Shown piece after piece: positions 28,387 through 41,200 of a stretch of 64,000 bases of DNA. Numbering within the stretch: position 1 is the stretch's first letter; every line of letters starts with the position of its first letter. Position numbers and translations under genes: made by a program. The notes under the pieces were generated by a model. That model did not search any database, was not told where the DNA came from, and saw only the letters and a list, made by a program, of their open reading frames with translations. The stretch comes from Cristatella mucedo (lineage: Eukaryota > Bryozoa > Phylactolaemata > Cristatellidae): NCBI GenBank assembly GCA_009760855.2, contig WPIO01000040.1, forward strand, positions 2,990,001 to 3,054,000, in the 5' to 3' direction.

Positions 28387-29718
28387 GCCGGTCGGTGAGT
28401 CTGGCGGTCGGTGAGTCTGGCGGTCGGTGAGTCTGGCGGTCGGTGAGTCTGGCGGTCGGTGAGTCTGGCGGTCGGTGAGTCTGGCGGTCGGTGAGTCTGG
28501 CGGTCGGTGAGTCTGGCGGTCGGTGAGTCGGCGGTCGGTGAGTCTGGCGGTCGGTGAGTCTGGCGGTCGGTGAGTCTGGCGGTCGGTGTCGGTCTGGCGG
28601 TCGGTGAGTCTGGCGGTCGGTGAGTCTCGGTGAGTCTGGCGTCGGTGAGTCTGGCGGTCGGTGAGTCTGGCGGTCGGTGAGTCTGGCGGTCGGTGAGTCT
28701 GGCGGTGGCGGTGAGTCTGGCGGTCGGTGTCGGTCTGGCGGTCGGTGAGTCTGGCGGTCGGTGAGTCTGGCGGTCGGTGGTGAGTCTGGCGGTCGGTGAG
28801 CTGGCGGTCGGTGTCTGTCTGGCGGTCGGTGAGTCTGGCGGTGAGTCTGGCGGTCGGTGAGTCTGGCGGTCGGTGAGTCTGGCGGTCGGTGAGTCTGGCG
28901 GTCGGTGAGTCTGGCGGTCGGTGAGTCTGGCGGCGGTCGGTGAGTCTGGCGGTCGGTGAGTCTGGCGGTCGGTGAGTCTGGCGGTCGGTGAGTCTGGCGG
29001 TCGGTGAGTCTGGCGGTCGGTGAGTCTGGCGGTCGGTGAGTCTGGCGGTCGGTGAGTCTGGCGGTCGGTGAGTCTGGCGGTCGGTGAGTCTGGCGGTCGG
29101 TGAGTCTGGCGGTCGGGGAGTGTGGCGGGGGGGGAGTCTGGCGGTCGCTCCGGTCTGGCGGTCGGTGAGTCTGGCGGTCGGTGAGTCTGGCGGTCGGTGA
29201 GTCTGGCGGTCGGTGAGTCTGGCGGTCGGTGAGTCTGGCGGTCGGTGAGACTGGCGGCGGTGGCGGTGGTGTCTGGCGGTCGGTGGTCTGGCGGTCGGTG
29301 AGTCTGGCGGTCGGTGAGTCTGGCGGCGGTGAGTCTGGCGGTCGGTGAGTCTGGCGGTCGGTGAGTCTGGCGGTCGGTGAGCGGTGAGTCTGGGTGGGTG
29401 AGCCTGGCGGTCGGTGAGTCTGGCGGTCGGTGAGTCTGGCGGTCGGTGAGTCTGGCGGTCGGTGAGTCTGGCGGTCGGTGAGTCTGGCGGTCGGTGAGTC
29501 TGGCGGTCGGTGAGTCTGGCGGTCGGTGAGTCTGGCGGTCGGTGAGTCTGGCGGTCGGTGAGTCTGGCGGTCGGTGAGTCTGGCGGTCGGTGAGTCTGGC
29601 GGTCGGTGAGTCTGGCGGTCGGTGAGTCTGGCGGTCGGTGAGGCGGTCGGTGAGTCTGGCGGTCGGTGAGTCTGGCGGTCGGTGAGTCTGGCGGTCGGTG
29701 AGTCTGGCGGTCGGTGAG
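28387..29718. repeat. 16-bp minisatellite, about 80 units
   Basis: Unit 'GGTCGGTGAGTCTGGC' repeated over about 1.33 kb with point changes, unit truncations and a G-rich disruption near 29118-29145. Every canonical unit carries CGGTGAGT, a consensus 5' splice site on the plus strand. The minus strand has no stop codon within the unit and the period is 1 modulo 3, so an ORF of 477 codons is trivially open. It should not be called a gene. Confidence 0.98.
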
Positions 29719-30689
29719 CCTGAGCTGCTGGGAGCCTGCTAGTGAGAGTCGGCAAGAAATCGCCAGGATGTATCGGCCGCAGAATATACAAGGCTATTCT
29801 TGTGCTTTTACTAATACGGTGTTGCTAGCGCTGCCTACGAAATATTGAGTGCACTTTTTATGGTTGGCTTACTGTTAGCTTCACGTCTCAGCACATTGCA
29901 CGCGTTGTGCCGCTGCCCTAACTAGCGAGGGTTGCCCGGTCATAACAACCCTAACCCCTTTACCAAATCTTGTTTCTCTACCAGCGTTAATTCACCGGTT
30001 GCTATTTTCGATACTAGCCTTCGTTTTATTAAAATTATCTTGTCTTCATTTCAATTCCAGCAGACTGTTGATCCGCTGAAACTTAAATGCTTCACTTGTC
30101 GCCGGCCGTTAAAAGGAACGGCAGCGACCGTCTTGAAACGGAAGTAGCAGACGGTGGCAGAAGTGCTTTTGAGGAGGGGTGCGCGGTAGATTCGGTTGAC
30201 CTCAATGCTGTTAAACAACGAGAAAACGTGTTTTGGAAAACTTCTCGAAATATTTATTATTTACAGGTAACGGGATAGCCAACTTCCTGCTGATGGCAAA
30301 GCTGAAGTAGTGTTGTCGCACCACGACAACAATCCACATGCCCTTTTCCGCGCCATACTGCTTCCGACATCACGTCGGAGCAATATTGGCACACATAAAC
30401 CAGTATTGCCAGCAACCGAGCGGGCGGAGGGCCACCGAGCGGCCGCAGGGAGACGCCTGCTCGATGTGAGTTGGTACTGCTTTTAGCTGCTTGACTCTTG
30501 CTCAAGTCGTCTTTATACCCTGGCAGCTCCACCTGTCCATCGCCCGCGTCGTGTAAGCGGCGGCCCATTGATTCCCGGTTCGCGTCCTGTTGGAGAAGTT
30601 GTCCACATGTGTACGCCAGGTAGCCGTGATAGAGAGAAAGTAACCGTGCAGTCCGACCGGCCGCTGTCTTTGCCGTAGCCTGCCCTGCG

Positions 30690-31070
30690 GTGGCTGGCGT
30701 ATGGAGCAGCCGACAGTTACGCATGCGTCGGACTCCCGTCGGCAGCTAGTAGTCGAAGCGCTCGACGGATCGGCGCCGCGGTATAAACGCGGTGCCGCGG
30801 ATTCCTCTCTAGCCCGTCGGACTCTTCGCAGCGGCGGAGGGGGGCGGGGGGGGGAGGAGAAACGCGTTATGCTCGACGTTCTCCCGGGCCGCATTGTGCG
30901 CTTGTGTTGGTACGCAGCCTCTCGGCCCCCTTTTTTTCCGCGTGTCTCGTTGACGATCGTGCGCCCGACGGCGTTCATTTACTGGAGTTGGCGTGCAGGC
31001 TGGCAGGTCGCGAACTTAACAGCTGCCACTTCCGCCTCACATTGACTAGGCTGAGCTAGCATATTGGAGG
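30690..31070. promoter_or_regulatory. CpG-rich segment, possible promoter
   Basis: Local GC/CpG island in otherwise AT-richer DNA. It ends near a consensus donor TTGGAG|GTGAGA at 31070. About 4.1 kb downstream an acceptor (TGTTTGTCATTTATTTAG, ending 35206) precedes the ABCE1 ATG by 16 bases. I infer the ABCE1 promoter and a non-coding first exon here, unproven. Confidence 0.35.
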
Positions 31071-31919
31071 TGAGAGCAGTGTCTTACGTAGAGGTAGCGT
31101 TTGTTCGGCTCATCGTCGTACCCAAGTCTGGCATCTGGCGTCGTGTGCTGTCGTCGCTGTGGCGCTCGCTCGCTGGCTGCGCCCTAAATTACTTTGGGCA
31201 TTGTTTGAGTGACCTTGCCTTGACCTCTCAGCTGCAGATTGTACGCAAGGGTGTGCACATTTCCGGCTCCCTGTATGAGGAGCTGTTTCCGGGTTCGCTT
31301 GCCACCGCATTCGCCAGCGGCCCGATTGATCCACGCCGCGCTTACGAGCTGCTCGGCCACTGATACTGTGTCAGTGCCGTTAGCAGGTCACCTGCAGTGG
31401 GCTCGGGCTGAGGACTCTGTCGTGTATACAAGTGCACCCGTTTGATGCAATTTGCAGCAGCACATAGGTGACGTCGTGGTTTGCAAGTCACTGGCCATGA
31501 ATTTCCAACCTGACAGCTCACTGACTGATCGCTTTAGCATGATCCGATGGGATAACCGAAGGCATTGGCAGCAGCAGCAGAAGTGTTCCTCTTTTATTTG
31601 GGTGCCACTTTGCTGTTCCAACCCAGCTGTTAGCATGCCCCCTTATGTGTATTCACTAGTGAACTCATTTTTAAACTGTGATAGTGGTGTGTCGTTAATG
31701 TGTCCCAGTCGCGTTGTGCCTAAGATCATGAATTTATATTCCTGCCGTTTGGACAGCTTAGTAGTGAGGATTGTAAGCTCGGCAGTGGTGTGGGTAGCGC
31801 AGTGCAGTGTGGGTAGTGCAGTGGCTGCCACTTATTGAAGTCGTAACTCACGATTTTTGCATCTGTTAGAAAACAACAGGGTTCGAATCTTTTCTTTACC
31901 AATTAATGACAGCTTTGTG

Positions 31920-32105
31920 GCCTATTTATTACTGCATGTGGTGGGTCGTTGTGATTCGTCTCTCGTGTGCATGTACCTGCTTACATTGTGCCTGCTGCTT
32001 GCACCACCAATCATTTGGTAATGCTTGCTATACAGAATCTGTAAAGTGCCTAGAAAGAGACTCAATTCTCTGAGGCCACTATACAGATATTATTATTATT
32101 TCTTG
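31920..32105 (+). mobile_element. LINE-B 3' end fragment
   Basis: GTGATTCGTCTCTCGTGTGC, CTGTAAAGTGCCTAGAAAGA, TTCTCTGAGG and ATTATTATT tail. Confidence 0.78.
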
Positions 32106-32538
32106 ATTACTGTGTCCAAGAATGTTAGCTATGTGTAGCCAGAAAACGATCCCGGAGTAAGTTTGAGAGTACGAGAATAGTAGGTTGCTATTTCTACTGA
32201 GCACAATAACTGATATATTTAGCCGGGAGCTGCCTGCCGGCTATTGTTAAGAGTCTAGACTTGGCACCTGTAGCTGTTTATTGATAAGGGCAATGCATTT
32301 ATCGATTCTGGACTAAAACTACTTCGTCAAACTTAGTAGGAATTGCATTGTTCTTGAACTTGACTTGCTGGATTTTGAGATTTGGTTTTCAAGCTTGAAA
32401 ATCTGCTGTGTGCATTGAAATGATCTGTTTTCCCTTTTTATACGCATGTCTCGGCTGCTAAGGCTAGCAATGCAAGCTGCCCACACTCTTATTGTAGTAT
32501 TATATGATATATTTATTATTCATTATTTCATTATATAC

Positions 32539-32544
<6 letters not shown>

Positions 32545-32620
<76 letters not shown>

Positions 32621-32625
32621 TGTAT
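32545..32625. repeat. (TG)n microsatellite
   Basis: About 38 TG units with one T interruption near the end. Confidence 0.97.
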
Positions 32626-32639
32626 TGTAGTATGGGCTA

Positions 32640-34080
32640 CTAGTGTGAGGGAAGCGTGTAACTATGGTTAGTGATAACATGTAAAGCATCAGCACGTATA
32701 TGCACACAAAGGACAATTCACACGGACCCAGCAAATAATATGAGGAAAGCTGTTTTTTGCTTCTTTTTAAATGCCAAGTAAAAGGGGTTCTCGTGGTGCC
32801 AGTCCAGGGTGATTTCCTTGCTTTGGGAGCATACGACCTAAAGGCACGGTCTCCAAAGGATTTGAGGTTGGTTCGAGATACAGCTAAGCGACTTGATCAG
32901 ACGAATGGACGATACGATGCCTAGCCTGATTGGGAACTAGTTCTGATAAGTAGGTCGGAACAGGGTAATGAAGTGACCTAAATGTGAGTGACAAAGCCTT
33001 GAAGCAGATATGCTGCTTGATGGGGAGCCAGTGCAGGTCGGTGAGTAGTGGTCTAGTGTGGCAATTTCCACGTTTACGACAGACGAACCTAGCTGCTGAG
33101 TTTCGTACCACCTAATTGCCTCATTGCACAGGCCAGAACGGCAGTGAGTAATGAGTCCCAAAAGTCGAGACATTGTGTCACAAATGCATGGACCAGCTTG
33201 TCCGGGGACTTAGCCGGGCGGTCTACTACTTGGCACTAAATATATTTCATTTGCATAGCGCCCCAAGAGACATCTCTATTCAGGCGCTTCGCATATGCCT
33301 CAGGGCTCGAGCCCACGACCTCAGCCAGACCTTGATCGGGGCGCGCACCTTAACCGGTGGACCAATCCAGCTCTGCTGCAATGGAGCCCATACTTCTGAG
33401 GCAGCCGATCAATCAGTTACAGGCTCATCTAGCAACGTGGATGCTGCCTTCATAGATGCGTTGCACCGGGACTAGTCTTTAGGCACACAAGAGTTCTGCT
33501 AACTCACTGCGCTGTCTTCCACTGCTACTATCGCATCAGCAAGTAGCTGGTAATTTTGGATAGGAGGTAGCAGATACGTGTACACTCAATGCAGTTAACC
33601 CATTTACATTTGCTGAAAAACCAGAAACCTCACGATCTCCACACTTCTGAGATATCTCTATTTATCAAGCGAGGAGATACCAGTTCTAGTTGCCAGCCAC
33701 AGCAGGACAGGATGTCGTGTCACTGTCTAAGCTGGCCTACATATTTGCAGTGATAGGTAGTTGGCAGGCTTGGCTGTGGAGATGATGTGGTCATCTAGTG
33801 GAGGCTATTTTGGAACAGAACTCTCAGATTCCATCCAGGCGCGCCAGGATCAATGCTGGCCGAGCCCATTTTAAGTGTGGGGTTTTCTAATTTATGATTA
33901 ACACTTGGTTTTGATATAACTAGTAATTAGGTATTATGGTTATCAGTTTGAGAGATTCCACTGCTATCTGAGTGCAATCTCAGCAATAAATGCAACAAGG
34001 ATGTTGAGTGAGTTTGACATGCTAGAAGGCTGGGAGGGTTCAGATCTTAGGTGCAGCTGGGTATCTGCGAAAACTGACCG
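32640..34080 (-). mobile_element. LINE-B copy, degenerate, interrupted by SINE-B
   Basis: Minus-strand RT C-terminal region: 'VRNSAARFVCRKRGNC' and 'LHWLPIKQHICFKALSLTFR', followed by 'NQARHR'. The 3' UTR remnant is at 32640-32760. Upstream RT parts continue at about 33720-34080 in the same order as in the 17.3-18.6 kb copy. SINE-B sits between them. Confidence 0.78.
33240..33375 (-). mobile_element. SINE-B copy (tRNA head, LINE-B-like tail)
   Basis: On the minus strand: a head with ACCGGTTAAGGTGCGCGCCC, B box 'GGGCTCGAGCCC', then GCGAAGCGCCTGAATAGAGA, TCTCTTGGGGCGCTATGCAA and ATGAAATA. The last part pairs as a hairpin and resembles the LINE-B 3' end. Confidence 0.75.
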
Positions 34081-34604
34081 TATAGGCCATATCGTGTCCA
34101 ATTGTTTCCTGTGCCACGTGTCTCCTTGTTGGCTAAATTGCTCGCCAGTTTTATGTTAAAGGGCTGTTTTTGGTGCCTTTAAACTCATTTCGGGGCCTGC
34201 AAATAGATGGCCTTTGCCAGAGGCAGATAGTCGATACCTGTGGTCCATAGCATGCAGCTGAATTTCGGTGTCTTTTGGTCGTTTGCCCTTTTGACAACCA
34301 ATCGTAACGTGTTCTTGTAATTATGCTGTTTACTTGCACTTTGTTTTTAAGGTCGCCATTTTAAGTGGCCTATCCTCAAACCAATAAACTCAGTTTATAG
34401 ACATTTTGGCATCAAGCGTCCTATAGTTTGCACTTCCTTGTACCGATAAGGATGTCAATTGTTGAAATGGAACAAATGATGCTGAAGTTAGCTACTTTAA
34501 TGCAGTGGTCAAAATATAGTCGAATAGGGGAGTGGCCATCCATAACTTTTGACTGCGAGTATATCTGTGAAGTCCAGAGGTGCTCTGGGCTTTGCCTCTT
34601 GTGT

Positions 34605-34745
34605 TAGCTGATTCAACAGCCTCATTGATATTGAGACAGAAAAGCCTTGACAGCTATTGCCACCACTTGCAGTGGGCAATACAGGATCGCCCGGACCGGA
34701 AGGAAGACTCCAACATACGACCTGATTCCTAAAGCTCGACCGTCT
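34605..34745 (-). mobile_element. SINE-A copy, minus strand
   Basis: Reverse complement carries TAAAGC..., TCGGG.., CACTGCAAGTGGTGGCAATAGC, AGGC and TGTTGAATCAGCTA. Box regions are diverged. Confidence 0.75.
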
Positions 34746-35222
34746 TGCTGCTAGACTAAGACTTGAGTGGTTGTTAGTTTATTAGTGTTCTTTTTTAAGG
34801 GAGTTGATTTGTGGGGTTTTTGTCGTCGGTCTTGCCTGCAGAAGTTTCAGTGTTCTTTTGTGGCATCTTAAAAAAAAGGTGAGGTTATTTCCGACCGAGT
34901 GTGGATGCCAGGCTGAGCTCGACGCTGCATCCTGAGAAGATGTCTCATAATCGAATGCCTGACATTAGCCATCGTGGGGATCGACATGGCAACGCAGTTG
35001 ACCTAGGCCAAGGCCCAGGGGCAAGCTGCAGTATCTCTCTCTCTCTGTGTCCTGCCTTTACTGCCCTGCTTTGACGACAGTTTGCATGCTTGAGCTCCCG
35101 TGTCGTCTGTGCTGTGCTGTGCTGTCGCCTCGTGATGGCCTTGCTATTGGCTGTTAATATGTTGGAATCTTAATGTATTAATGGCTGCTGTTTGTCATTT
35201 ATTTAGCTGACCAAGTCGCAGG

Positions 35223-38200
35223 ATGTCAGCCGGTAATGACAAGCTCACGCGAGTAGCCATCGTCAGCTCTGATAAGTGCAAGCCGAAGCGATGCCGGCAG
35301 GAGTGCAAGAAGTCATGCCCTGTCGTCCGAATGGGTACGAATGCCGATGCCGTGCCAAGCTCTCTCAGCCGCGTTAGCCTTGCGTGCTGCAGCAGTGAGT
35401 GTGTGCCAGTGCGGCAGCATCCCTTAGAGCTCGTGCTCTGTTGCAGGCAAGATGTGCATAGAAGTGGTGCCCACAGACAAGCTGGCATACATATCTGAAG
35501 ACCTCTGCATCGGCTGCGGTATTTGCGTTAAAGTAAGTAGCTCGACTGCTGTTGACGAGTGGTTTGCAGCTGCATAGAAGTGCCTGGTTTCGATACCGAA
35601 GACCAGAGCAGCATTTGTAGCGATTGTCCTGTAATAATAATAATTATTATTATTTTTATTGTATTATTCCTGCTGATTGTAAAAGTTCCCTAATCAGATA
35701 CATCTCTTTAAATGTGCTGCCGAAATGCAGTGCCGTGCAGTTGCCATCGGTTGCAAGAGCTCAAGCCCCCCCCCCCCGTGTGCATGCCGAATGTGCGCGG
35801 TAGCAGTAGGCCAATGGAAGTGCTGGCCGAAATTCAGACAGCCAGCCATGCATATCCGGCTAGTGCGCCTTGCATTGGCTGAGCGACGGACGGAGCTGTG
35901 CCGATCGATCGATTGCCGCCGGCGACCTCGTGTGATCTCTCGCAAAAAAACACAACGAATCTGCTGTCTTCAGAAATGCCCGTTTGAAGCGATCACTATC
36001 ATCAACCTGCCGAGCAACCTGGAGAAGGACACGACTCATCGTTACGGACCCAATACGTTCAAGCTTCACCGCTTGCCCATGCCCAGGCCGGGCGAGGTGC
36101 TTGGCCTTGTCGGAACGAACGGCATTGGAAAGTCGACGGCCCTCAAGGTTCTTGCTGGCAAGCTGAAGCCCAATCTCGGTCGCTTCGCCGTAAGTTGACC
36201 TTTTTCGCCACCCTATCGGCAGTCGAGATGAGTTGCTCCCACCCACCCACCCACCCACCCACCCACCCACCCACCCACCCAAACACCCACCCACCCACGG
36301 TCAGGTCTTGCATGCCAAGCTGGTTTGGTCCAGTGGCCCTCCCCTCCCCCTCCCTGACCAAGCTCAATGTGAATGCATTTGATGATCGAGGTCTTGGGGT
36401 CGAGTGAGCCCCGTGGCATGTGTGAAGCGCCTGAATAGAGTGCTATACAAGTGAATTATATATTTTGTGTTTATTGCAAGCCTTAGTAGACTGTACTGAA
36501 GAGCATTCTGGAATTGGAATATCAATTACATAGTGCCCACTCCTTCTCTCCATAGCACCACTGTGACATGTATGGTTTAAGGAGGCAGCACTCGCAAGGC
36601 TTGACTTGTACTTGGTGGATTGCTGCTACTCTGAAGCCATGCCTACTGAGGCTGCACATGAGCACAGCCCTTTCTTTTTGTTCCTGGCTAACCATTGGAC
36701 GATGTTTGCTGCTGGTTTCATCTTCCGTAGCCGTGCACTTGCAATCCACGGCTGATCTCATTCTGATGTCCCTATCGGTGCACTTGTATTATATGTAATC
36801 ATAGGTTAGTAGCATAGTAGCAGTACATGTAAATTTTGTGTGTTGTGTGTCAATCCGATACTGAGAATGCCTGTGTAGCCTGATGCACTTCTATTTGGGT
36901 CTCGTCACTCGCTTTGCTCTGCCATCTTACCAGATACATCCGGTTCTTGAAGTGAAAGCAAACGATTTGATTACCACTATTTCAGGAGCCACCAGATTGG
37001 ACTGAGATCTTGGCATATTTCCGTGGTTCTGAACTGCAAAACTACTTTACGCGCATACTTGAAGACAATCTGAAAGCCATAATTAAGCCCCAGTATGTGG
37101 ATCAGATCCCAAAGGCTGTGAAGGTATGTAGACAAAATTGTTGTGCTGTGTTGGATTCAGTTAGTGAAGTTGACTAAGCATGCATGCAGCTACTGCAAAA
37201 CCTTAGACCTGCAAAGGATTAGCAACAAGTTGCAGCATTAATAAATTTGAGCCCAGCTCAAATGCCACCGGAAGGGGACAAGCCGTGTCAGATGGCAATA
37301 TCATGGGCAATAGTAATATAGTAATGTTTTAACCGACCGCCATGTCAGCACGCTTACCAGGCGTGCTCTACTGTAGTTCTAATGTAGCATGTTTACTACC
37401 ATCTTTGACTGCCCAAAACTGCTGCTGAGTACAGATGGCACAGTAAGACAGGCTCAAAAAAAATGACAATTCCTATTTCGGTCGTACTTGTTTGAAGCTC
37501 AACACCGGGGACAGAAGATTTTTCGAGAGCTAGCTTGCTAGCTAGCTAAAAGGCTAGATAGCTTGCTAATCTTGCTGATGTTTTCTGGTAACTGTACGCC
37601 TGCCACCACCCTGAGCTGCTTGCACGGCCACAGAAGTACTTTGTTGACCACAGCGAGCAGCACACACTGCCGAGGTTCGATGCCGATTAATTAAATAGCC
37701 TCGTACGTATCTCTACTAATCAAAGCGAGAAAGTCCATCCTTCCGGCTGTCACACGCCAAGATGGCGCACTTCCTGCAGGCGGCAAGGTGGCCCGGCGTT
37801 GCTTTACCGTGACGGGACTACTGTGACTCAGAGAACCCCGAGTCCTCAGGTAGTGAGCTGCTCGTTGCGGCAGAAGAGCCTTTGCGTCGGGCCTTCACCG
37901 CCACCCCCTTGCAGAGGGGGCAATGTCGAGGAGATCGCCCCCTCTGCAGAACTTCCAACTCTCGATCTGTGTCTTGTAGAGCGAGCACCCCTACCCGTGC
38001 GGGCTAAGACCGGAAGCAACTGGAAGCAGCTTTAGAAGCACGTTTTGACTTGCATCTCGAAAGTTCTCTTCTTAGAGCTCTCGCGTCTAAACTTTGTCGG
38101 CCTGCTGCGCTTTGGTTAGGCATTATCGCGATGGCTGCGTTGCCCGGCTGTGTCGAGCGGCCCGAGCACTTTCGCTTTGTTCCGTTTTCAAGGGCTCCGT

Positions 38201-41200
38201 GCAGCAGCTCCTCGACAAGAAGAATGAGATGGACAACATCACCAAAGTGTGCGCCGTCCTCGGTGAGCTCTCGACTCCTCTCTGCTCGACCGGCTGCGAG
38301 AATGAACGAACGAGTGAACGAAAGCTGAGAAATGGCCGCCGCAGCGACACGAGCCACGCTCCCGTGCCAGCTTTACTCGCCATTCAATTGCATTTCCCTT
38401 TGCAGCAAATGTAAAGCGCCTAGAGAGAGAGATTAAGTTATCTGAGGGCGCTTTATCAAGTTTATTATTATTATAGCTTTGCCTCATCCCCGCGTGCGCG
38501 CGCGATACCCGCTGCCGAGGCTCGCCTCTGCCTGCTCGCGCGCGGCGCGTCGGCCTTTGCCCGGGCGACACGAGCTTCGCTCGCCTTCGTTCGAGAGCAG
38601 ATCTCAACAACGTGCGCGACCGCAACATTGAGGATCTGTCCGGCGGAGAGCTCCAGCGGTTCGCCATCGCCATGGTGTGCATCCAGAATGCTGACATGTA
38701 CAGACGCAGTCGCGTGCACCTGCTGCCGAAGCCTCTCCGAGCGCGCTTTTCCGCCTCTCTCCGCGGCCTGCTGCAGTTGCTGCTGCTCTCCCTTGATCAG
38801 CCCGCCCAGCTGCCGTCAGTGGCGACGTAACTGCCGATCCGGCTGATCTTTATCGTCTTCTGGCGTTGTCACGAGCACGCTCTCTCTCGTCCTCGTTTTC
38901 GCGGAGCAGCTTCATGTTCGACGAGCCATCCAGCTATCTGGACGTCAAGCAGAGGCTGAATGCCGCCCGCGCGATCCGCGAGCTCACGTCGTCGGACCGC
39001 TACATAATCGTCGTGGAGCACGACCTCGCCGTGCTCGACTACTTGTCGGACTACATCTGCTGTCTGTACGGCGTGCCCGGCGCCTACGGAGTCGTCACGA
39101 TGCCCTTCAGCGTGCGCGAAGGTCGGTCCCTCGCCTCTTCTGCGCTCTCTCGGCCATACTGCTCGGCTTCGAAAGCTCGAGCGCGAGTTTTGTTGCGGGC
39201 CGCGCGCGCGGTGCTGCGAGAGCGGCCGAGTAATTCGAGCCCCGGCCTCGAAATGCGGGCTCATCGTCACTCTGCCTGTGGCCACATTGCGTTCACGAGT
39301 GGGCGAGAGAGCCGCCATTTCGTGCCGCACCTCGTTTGATTGCGATCGCGTCATTGGATGAAGCTTGATGTGCCCACTTGGTTGCCCGCTCCAAGCTTTC
39401 CCGAGGCTCTGGCGAGGGACTGCTCTGTGCATGTGCCTTTCACTTGCCCATTGAAAAGTAGGAGACGCCTATCCATGTTCGCTGCTTACTCGGCAAGGAC
39501 GGTCCGTGTGCTGCAGATAAGCTGTAGACAGAGCAGACCAGTGGGGGCAGGGATCGCGTGGTATTAAGAAGCCGACTTTGCTAGATGCTAAATAACCTTT
39601 CGTGTTGGTCATTGGCAAAGCTCATTTCGCAGTGGTCGGATTGAGCTGCATTGCCCAACCCGATAGTACTATTTGACTCGCAGTGGAAAAGAGCTAGTGC
39701 CGGCCCCGCCCGACTAGATGCACCTCTCGAGCTGCAGGCTGTTGGAGCAAGTAGCATTAGCTTTTCCTGCATTCGATAGATAATTCGGCTGTATGTCTGC
39801 AACATCCACGATAAGAGACTGCTTGGATCTATCAGCGGCACAAAAGCACCTGGTTTGTGTCCCTTAGCAAAAACCTGGTTTTACGGCCTCGTTAAGGCAG
39901 CATCATTGATGATGCGTGTTTCAATGGCTGTCTTACTATTCACTCTTTCGTTCTTTGGCTTTGACAGTTGAAACTGGTTGCTTCTGGTGCATTTGAGCAC
40001 ACCCGTGACTCTCAGCTTCCTTATTTAATATGCAGCCCTATGCTTTGATGCTTGTAAGTGTTTGAAATGGTTCGTTGGGCATTGATGAACTATGCAAGTC
40101 CCGAGTTTCTTCTTGTAGCCGTGATCGATTCTAGCAGCATTTGCTTTGCTGCTAGAGCTGCTGCTTAGCTGAATCCGCAATTTCCCACCTGCAGCTTTGC
40201 TTGAGCCATTTGCAAGTCTTCGATGATGCTGTAATCGCCAGCTGCTCACTTTTTCTTCGTAGGCATCAACATATTCCTGGACGGTTTTGTGCCTACTGAA
40301 AACCTGCGGTTCAGGGAGTCTGCTCTTGTATTTAAGGTTGCAGACAATGCTGCCGAGGAAGACATCAAGCGGCTGTGCCACTACAGCTATCCTGATATGG
40401 GCAAAAAGTTGGGTAAGCTGGCGATTGCAGTTAGCTTCAGCTGTTGCCGGAGCGGCCGTCGGGTGCTTTTCTGTCATTCGTGCACTTTTCGTCCGACTTT
40501 TTCTTTCGTCCGACTTTGGTGGTGGTGGTGACCGTCCTACTCGCTATTTTTTGCGTGTAAATTGCCTAAGCTGTGCAGAAAGCAAGCGCTGCTTGCAAGA
40601 GGTAAGTAGTAGATCTTTCCCAGTTCATCGTAGTTAACTCCAGGCAGCTCCAACTTGTGAACTGGCGTCGTGAGTAGTGCCGATCAGAGGCTAGCGAAGA
40701 AAGGCACTAGGCCACCACAGCTGGTGATGAATATGGCTGAAAGGCTAGTTTGAAAACAATCCCAGAGGTTTGACCCTAAAATGTCTCTCGTTCTGGCCGA
40801 GGGAGCTTCGGTGGCTTCCGGTTGATCGACCGATACAGAGCTCGCTTGCGAAATTCTAGCGCAACGACATCTGCTCTCCTTTCTGCCGACTGTGGCGCAT
40901 CCTTTCCAGCCATCCTGAGCGGTTAGGTCCATGCTACCTCAACTGCCCTCCCGACTCCGCTAGGCTTCTCTCTTTCTCATTGTTGTGTGAGATGGAGGCT
41001 TTGATTTCGAAAGCTCTTCTGCGACACCCGCTTAGCCTTTGTGGCTTTGTTAAGCTACAGGCAGAGATATGTTTAATTGCATTTTTTACACGTGATCCAC
41101 GATGTTTACTTTGGCTTGCTAGCTGCTGCATGAAAGCATTGCTTAGCGATTTCCTCTTCTTTTTACGTTAACTCTTAGTGCCAGTCAACACCTATGCAGA

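Noticed and set aside
28387-29718. CRISPR array
   Set aside because: Units are contiguous with no unique spacers, and the surrounding genome is eukaryotic.
28358-29791. 477-codon ORF on the minus strand with a 16-residue repeating peptide
   Set aside because: It is the readout of a 16-bp minisatellite. The unit has no stop on this strand and a period of 1 modulo 3, so all three frames are open. There is no non-repeat protein at either end.
30257-30724. ANAPC10 as the divergent partner of ABCE1, as in vertebrates
   Set aside because: The translated minus-strand frame shows no similarity to the APC10/DOC domain that I can recognise.
31064-31363. 99-codon ORF next to the CpG segment
   Set aside because: It begins with TTG rather than ATG, is not recognisable, and overlaps a candidate splice donor region.
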